Assembly: GCA_035270785.1 (NCBI GenBank)
Contig: DATESN010000102.1
Span: forward strand, 1-9,306
Direction of reading: 5' to 3'
From: DATESN01 sp035270785
Lineage (GTDB): Bacteria; Bacillota; Clostridia; Lachnospirales; Lachnospiraceae
DNA length: 9,306 nucleotides
The stretch's first letter is position 1. Each line of letters begins with the position of its first letter. Below the pieces are notes generated by a model. That model was not told the origin of the DNA. It did not search any database and was given only the letters and a program-made list of their open reading frames with translations. The translations under genes and the position numbers were made by a program. This document shows positions 5,496 to 9,306 of this stretch, piece by piece.

Positions 5496-6134
5496 ATGAT
5501 TAATATATTAAAGAATATATCACTCTTTAGAAATGTGGATACTTTACTTTTAAAAAATGTAATTGGAACCTATAATCTTCAAAATAGAATTTATAATAAG
5601 GGTAAAACTGTTCATGACCAAAACGAAGTTTGTTCTGGAATAGATGTAATTCTATCAGGCAAGCTTGTTGCTTACTCTTTAACTAGTCATGGTTCAGAAA
5701 CAACTGTATTTGAATTTACTAGTGGTGGTGTAGTAGGGGCTAATCTTTTGTTTGGTGATAATAACAAATATCCTTTAAATATTTATAGTATAGAGGAAAC
5801 TAGTCTGATATATATCCCCAAATCTGCTGTAGACACATTGTTGAAAGATCAGCTTTTTGCAATAGAGTTTATAAAAATTTTATCTTCTAACTCACAAGGT
5901 CTTAATAGAAAAATTGCAATATACACCCAAAAATCTTTAAGAGAAAATCTCACAAACTACCTGTCTGCTCAAGCCAATATTCAAAATTCTAAAACAATCT
6001 ATCTTCCCATAAGTAAAAAACAACTTGCAGATCATCTTGGTGTTCAAAGGCCTTCTTTATTTCGTGAATTAAAAAACATGAAGGATGAAGGACTGATTGA
6101 AATTAATAACAGAATAATTACTTTACTGATTTAG
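5496..6134 (+). CDS. Crp/Fnr-family transcriptional regulator
   Basis: A 212-residue regulator starting at ATG 5496 behind AGGGG. Residues about 8-125 form the cNMP-binding-like beta-barrel, recognisable from the segments around VILSGKLVAYS (51-61) and the acidic strand IEETSLIYIPKS (99-110). The dimerisation helix follows (about 115-145), then a Crp-type winged helix-turn-helix: LPISKKQLADHLGVQRPSLF (170-189) and RELKNMKDEGLIEI (190-203). The Arg-containing phosphate cassette used by true Crp to bind cAMP is absent, and there is only one cysteine (C46), so neither cAMP nor an FNR-type iron-sulfur cluster is likely to be the signal. The gene is divergent from the cupin-permease operon and is presumably its local regulator. 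The ligand could be the transported compound or a redox-related molecule. Confidence 0.88.
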   Translation: MINILKNISLFRNVDTLLLKNVIGTYNLQNRIYNKGKTVHDQNEVCSGIDVILSGKLVAYSLTSHGSETTVFEFTSGGVVGANLLFGDNNKYPLNIYSIEETSLIYIPKSAVDTLLKDQLFAIEFIKILSSNSQGLNRKIAIYTQKSLRENLTNYLSAQANIQNSKTIYLPISKKQLADHLGVQRPSLFRELKNMKDEGLIEINNRIITLLI

Positions 6135-6171
6135 TAAACATCTAATATTCTCCACCCTTTACTAGTGATTA

Positions 6172-6194
6172 ATGCCTTTATAAAGTATGATTAA
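6172..6194 (+). repeat. 23-bp direct repeat, copy 2 (second SPOR 3'-end relic)
   Basis: Exact copy of 3738-3760 in the same orientation. Read in the SPOR frame it encodes the C-terminal AFIKYD and stop, preceded by an unrelated-looking VIN. It lies 37 bp after the regulator's stop and just before a terminator and the recombinase-associated genes, a place where a phage-type endolysin gene could once have ended. Confidence 0.8.
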
Positions 6195-6203
6195 CGAATA
6201 AAA

Positions 6204-6236
6204 GCCTGTGGGAAAATTCCTGCGGGCCCTTTTTTT
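6204..6236 (+). terminator. Intrinsic terminator after the regulator / SPOR relic
   Basis: GCCTG (6204-6208) pairs with CGGGC (6223-6227), with an inner GGA/TCC extension, followed by a run of seven T at 6230-6236. It separates the regulator cassette from the recombinase region. Confidence 0.75.
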
Positions 6237-6271
6237 ATGCCTTTTTTTAGATATGTTTTCTCAAACCTCAA

Positions 6272-6298
6272 CTTATAGCCTTTCCTGTGGCTATTAAG
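6272..6298 (+). other. Stem-loop directly before the SHOCT-like gene
   Basis: ATAGCC (6275-6280) and GGCTAT (6289-6294) form a perfect 6-bp stem with an 8-base loop, extendable with one bulge (CTT/AAG). It ends next to the TAGGAGG ribosome binding site at 6299, so it could influence translation. A DNA-level role as a recombinase site is also possible. Confidence 0.35.
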
Positions 6299-6314
6299 TA
6301 GGAGGTAATGCCAT

Positions 6315-6551
6315 ATGAAAGAAATGAAAAATAAAAAGACAAGTAAAATATCCGATGCAATTTTAGAAGGGGAAAATTTATCTACAAGAATATCTAATGA
6401 CCAGCTGCAAGGAGAATTTAACTATTCACAGGCTGAAAAAATCTTAAAAAAGATGCTTAATATGGGGCTAATAGACGAGGTGGAATTTAACAAAATTACT
6501 GAATTAAATCGTGAAACTTTCTCACCTATTTTAGGAAAGATAATGCCCTGA
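6315..6551 (+). CDS. Small SHOCT-like protein associated with serine recombinases
   Basis: A 78-residue protein starting at ATG 6315 with TAGGAGGT 8 bases upstream. The N-terminal half is Lys-rich and polar. The C-terminal half contains EKILKKMLNMGLIDEVEF (41-58), the 'short, then G-L-I-x-x-x-E-F' pattern of SHOCT domains. Proteins of this kind are commonly encoded just in front of one to three large serine recombinases in integrated elements of Clostridia. That matches the arrangement here, where the recombinase-derived frame starts 61 bp downstream. Its molecular role is not known; helping or regulating the recombinase is an inference from position. It appears complete. Confidence 0.75.
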   Translation: MKEMKNKKTSKISDAILEGENLSTRISNDQLQGEFNYSQAEKILKKMLNMGLIDEVEFNKITELNRETFSPILGKIMP

Positions 6552-6580
6552 AACCGTTGATATATAAGGGGTTTAACGGT
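6551..6580 (+). other. Overlapping inverted repeats between the SHOCT-like gene and the recombinase start
   Basis: ACCGTT (6553-6558) can pair with AACGGT (6575-6580), and AAACC (6551-6555) with GGTTT (6570-6574). The two pairings share bases and exclude each other. The segment is AT-rich in its middle (TTGATATATAA) and lies 33 bases before the recombinase ATG. It may be a regulatory hairpin or a recombinase contact site; nothing in the sequence decides between these. Confidence 0.35.
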
Positions 6581-6612
6581 AACATGTGACCTACTAAAGA
6601 GGAGGTGAGACA

Positions 6613-9147
6613 ATGAGAAAGATAACAAAAATTGAAGCAAATAGACCAGATTCGTTTGCTAGTCTCAAATTAAGAGTTGCTGCTTATTGCAGGGTATCTA
6701 CAGATAGTGATGAACAACTTGAAAGCTTAAAGGCACAGAAAACTTATTATGAAAAACATATAAAGGCTAATCCTGAATGGGAGTATTTAGGTGTTTACTA
6801 CGATGAGGGTATTAGTGGAACTAAAAAAGAAAATAGAGGAGGGCTTCAAAGGCTGATATCCGATTGCGAAAACAAGCAGATTGACTTAATAATTACAAAA
6901 TCTATTAGTAGATTTGCAAGAAATACTACGGATTGCTTGGAGATGGTTCGAAGGTTGGTCGAGATTGGAGTCTTTATATATTTTGAAAAAGAAAATATTC
7001 AGAGTTTTGAAGCTAAACCTCTGGGTCTTTATACAATTAAAACGACTATTTATGTTGATGAGAAGATCGACAGAGTATTACACAATGGTTTCTGGGGATA
7101 TGATCAAGAACTCTTAGAATCAGGAAGTATTATTACCTGTGACAAAGATTATTTCTTCAAAGATGGACAACCCATGCCTATCGTAGGAATGACTTATATG
7201 CAACCGGATGTCCATAGAAAGTTTATTCATAGACCAAATGTGTATTTATGGGATCGAGATTTTAATACAATGAAAGCTGCTGGTATTAATATGCTCCGCA
7301 CAGGAATATGGACCTCTTTTAAGTCGATTATGCCAAGTGATGGATTTATAAGTGAAGAAAAACTCAGAGTATTTGATGCTATGTTTTTAACTGCTAAAAA
7401 ATATGACTTACCAATTGTGTTTAACTTTTTCGCTTTTTCTCCAGAAATGTGGAGTGGAAAGAATCCTTATTTGGATCCCAAAAGCGTACAAGCTCAAAAA
7501 AGATATATAAATGCAATTGTAACAAGGCATAGAAATAGTAAGGGCGTTATGTGGGATTTAATAAATGAGCCTTCGGTTAGTAATCCTAAAAAATTATGGA
7601 AGACTCGACCAAATGGAGATGTATATGAGCTAATGGAGTGGCGAAACTGGCTTAAAGAAAAACATGAAACAATAGAGGCATTGCAAGAAAAATGGAACTA
7701 TTCCAGTGATAGTTTTTCTGATTTTGGAACCGTTGGACTTCCCAAGGAAGAAGAATTCTTCAACAATTTTAACAATTTACAACATGGACTAAAGGTTCAT
7801 GACTATTATTTGTTTACACAACATGTGTTTAATAAATGGGCTAAAGAGATGTATGATAGTATCAGAGCAGTTAAAGCAAATCAGCTTATTACAGTAGGCC
7901 AAGATGAGGGTGCGTCCGGCCAAAGATCTCATCCTTTTTTTTATCAAGAAGTGATAGACTACACCTGCAATCATCCTTGGTGGCAGATAGATGATTTATA
8001 TTGGGATTCGATTTTTTGTAAATCACCCAACAAACCAAATTTGAGCCAGGAGACGGGTATTATGAATGTGAACGATCCAAATGGAAAAGGAAAGTTAACA
8101 GAAGAAAATACACGCGATTTGCTAGAGAGAAAGTATGCATATGCTTTTGCGGCAGATAATGCAGGTGCTATTCAATGGGTGTGGAATATTAACATTCACA
8201 TTGACAGCTTAAATGAGAGTACGATAGGGGCAGTTAGACCGGATGGAGGACAAAAGCTTGAGGCAGATGTGAGCTATGACTTTGGAAAATTCATGAGTGA
8301 AATCTTTTATATATTTGAAGGTCGTAAAGAAGCTGATGTAGTGGTTATAAATCCTTTCGCAAACAATTTTTCTATCAGTGACCACAGTATTATTAGTACC
8401 AAAAAGCTGACCCATTGCTTGGCACACAATATGAGTACAAGTTTTAAGGTTTATGGAGAGTACTATCTTGATGAACTCAAACCGGAGAAACTTATAATAC
8501 TGCCTTCTCCTAGGACTCTTACTAATAAGGCTTTTAACAAAGTTTTGGCATGTGTAGAAAAAGGAAGTGTTTTATATATAAGCGGGCCTTTTAGCTACGA
8601 TGAATATTGGGGAAAACTAGCGGATAGATCTAAAACCCTTGGAATAGAAACAAAGTTAAAGGCTGTTTGTCAGGAAGAAAGTATTGTGATTAATAATCAG
8701 AAATACCGCGTGACTTTTGGAGAACTTAAAAGAAACTGGGTAGATAAAGAAGTTGAGATAGAGACAAGAACTGAGGAATTAAAAGTTTTTAAATATGGAG
8801 AAGGAAATATTATTTGGTCACCCCTTCCACTAGAAATGAATGAGCATGATGAAGTAATCCAGAAGGCATATGAATATGCCCTAGATATGGCAGGGGTCGT
8901 ATTAGACTTTACATGGATGATAAATAATAATCATGGCTTGTTAGGTAAGAAGTTGAGATTTAAAAAACATAATCTATATGTGTTTATTTCAGAATTATCA
9001 GTAGATAAGAATGTGATCATAAAAGATAATGAAAAGGGTACAGTATATAAGTTTGTACTTCCGGCACAAAGAATCATGATGTTTGTTACTGATGAGACAG
9101 GTACTGTGATAAAGACATATAAAGATTGGCAAGTTGCATATATTTGA
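6613..9147 (+). CDS. Chimeric frame: serine recombinase catalytic domain joined to a clan-A glycoside hydrolase
   Basis: An uninterrupted 844-codon frame starting at ATG 6613 behind AGGAGGTG. Residues 1-130 are the N-terminal catalytic domain of a large serine recombinase: LRVAAYCRVSTD with the nucleophile S29, YYDEGISGTKKENR (62-75), and TKSISRFARNTTDCLEM (95-111) with the active-site Arg residues. The match stops at YFEKENIQ, before the long helix, recombinase and zinc-ribbon domains needed for DNA binding, so recombination activity is not expected. From about residue 136 (near 7018) the protein is a glycoside hydrolase. It has the tail of an N-terminal beta-sandwich (GLYTIKTTIYVDE), then a (beta/alpha)8 barrel with acid/base E319 in WDLINEP and probable nucleophile E480 in SQETG. 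A domain at about 625-760 resembles the GATase-like trimerisation domain of GH42 beta-galactosidases. The family (GH42- or GH5-like) is not certain. No signal peptide is present, so the product would be cytoplasmic. The hydrolase lacks its normal N-terminal part, and stability and activity are open questions. Confidence 0.85.
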   Translation: MRKITKIEANRPDSFASLKLRVAAYCRVSTDSDEQLESLKAQKTYYEKHIKANPEWEYLGVYYDEGISGTKKENRGGLQRLISDCENKQIDLIITKSISRFARNTTDCLEMVRRLVEIGVFIYFEKENIQSFEAKPLGLYTIKTTIYVDEKIDRVLHNGFWGYDQELLESGSIITCDKDYFFKDGQPMPIVGMTYMQPDVHRKFIHRPNVYLWDRDFNTMKAAGINMLRTGIWTSFKSIMPSDGFISEEKLRVFDAMFLTAKKYDLPIVFNFFAFSPEMWSGKNPYLDPKSVQAQKRYINAIVTRHRNSKGVMWDLINEPSVSNPKKLWKTRPNGDVYELMEWRNWLKEKHETIEALQEKWNYSSDSFSDFGTVGLPKEEEFFNNFNNLQHGLKVHDYYLFTQHVFNKWAKEMYDSIRAVKANQLITVGQDEGASGQRSHPFFYQEVIDYTCNHPWWQIDDLYWDSIFCKSPNKPNLSQETGIMNVNDPNGKGKLTEENTRDLLERKYAYAFAADNAGAIQWVWNINIHIDSLNESTIGAVRPDGGQKLEADVSYDFGKFMSEIFYIFEGRKEADVVVINPFANNFSISDHSIISTKKLTHCLAHNMSTSFKVYGEYYLDELKPEKLIILPSPRTLTNKAFNKVLACVEKGSVLYISGPFSYDEYWGKLADRSKTLGIETKLKAVCQEESIVINNQKYRVTFGELKRNWVDKEVEIETRTEELKVFKYGEGNIIWSPLPLEMNEHDEVIQKAYEYALDMAGVVLDFTWMINNNHGLLGKKLRFKKHNLYVFISELSVDKNVIIKDNEKGTVYKFVLPAQRIMMFVTDETGTVIKTYKDWQVAYI

Positions 9148-9306
9148 GTTTCCGTACTTTTATTTACGCAGTTTCCGATTGGGATTATTAACATTACCCA
9201 AAACCCTTGACAATACTTCAAGAAAGAGTGAAAATTTGATTGATAAGTTATTTTTGATGATTGGAAATCGCCGCGGTCCAATATCAGGATAATGTAAGTG
9301 TATTAT
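9148..9306. other. 3' flank without a recognised gene
   Basis: No convincing gene or terminator was found after the chimeric frame. TTGACA (9207-9212) with GAAAAT (9230-9235) at 17 bp is a weak promoter-like pair pointing out of the window. CTTGA/TCAAG (9206-9210 and 9218-9222) is a short inverted repeat at the same place. A plus-strand frame open to a TAA at 9290-9292 has no start signal. Confidence 0.3.

Noticed and set aside
6422..6640. 72-residue minus-strand frame
   Set aside because: It is antisense to the SHOCT-like gene and the recombinase start, both of which have strong ribosome binding sites and family features.
8931..9281. 116-residue minus-strand frame at the right end
   Set aside because: Mostly antisense to the end of the hydrolase. 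No start signal or domain seen.
9148..9292. Plus-strand open stretch ending at the TAA at 9290-9292, considered as a gene remnant
   Set aside because: No start codon with a ribosome binding site, and no recognisable family. An open frame of this length can occur by chance.

Overview
The window looks like an accessory stretch from a low-GC Gram-positive anaerobe of the class Clostridia, probably Lachnospiraceae- or Clostridium-like. The evidence is the AT-rich sequence, strong AGGAGG-type ribosome binding sites, a lipobox lipoprotein, a SPOR-type cell-wall amidase relic, a clostridial-type serine recombinase with its small SHOCT-like partner, and a ferredoxin-tailed permease. Genus and species cannot be read from it.

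Left part (1-1892): the first 25 codons of a minus-strand gene leave the window at base 1. A 381-bp intergenic region follows. It carries a good sigma-A promoter (340-368) and a 34-bp tandem repeat (371-438), whose third partial copy supplies the ribosome binding site of a 454-residue secreted lipoprotein (457-1821).

Mobile element (1893-3588): a complete, apparently intact IS1182-family insertion sequence with 14-bp perfect terminal inverted repeats, a 5-bp target duplication (AGATG) and one full-length minus-strand transposase. It sits in the remains of a SPOR-domain cell-wall hydrolase gene, of which only the last 56 codons (to 3760) can be recognised.

Middle part (3783-6134): a compact divergent cassette. 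A Crp/Fnr-type regulator (plus strand) faces a three-gene minus-strand operon: a small cupin, a first permease half, and a second permease half with a C-terminal [4Fe-4S] ferredoxin domain. The operon genes are 16 bp apart or overlap by 4 bp. The shared 121-bp intergenic region holds a TAGACA-N17-TATAAT promoter and an ATAG-N4-CTAT palindrome suited to regulator binding. A redox-linked membrane transport function under local control is the natural reading, but the substrate is unknown. The cassette lies between two copies of a 23-bp sequence, the extreme 3' end of the SPOR gene (3738-3760 and 6172-6194), which suggests that a duplication or insertion brought it here.

Right part (6195-9306): a terminator, then a small SHOCT-like gene of the kind found in front of serine recombinases in Firmicute elements, then an unusual 844-residue chimeric reading frame. 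Its first ~130 residues are the catalytic domain of a large serine recombinase. From about residue 136 to the end it is a clan-A glycoside hydrolase with both catalytic glutamates, lacking the N-terminal part such enzymes normally have. The join is in frame and uninterrupted, so the hydrolase now uses the recombinase's translation start. The last 159 bases show no convincing gene. No tRNA, rRNA, CRISPR array or replication origin was seen.
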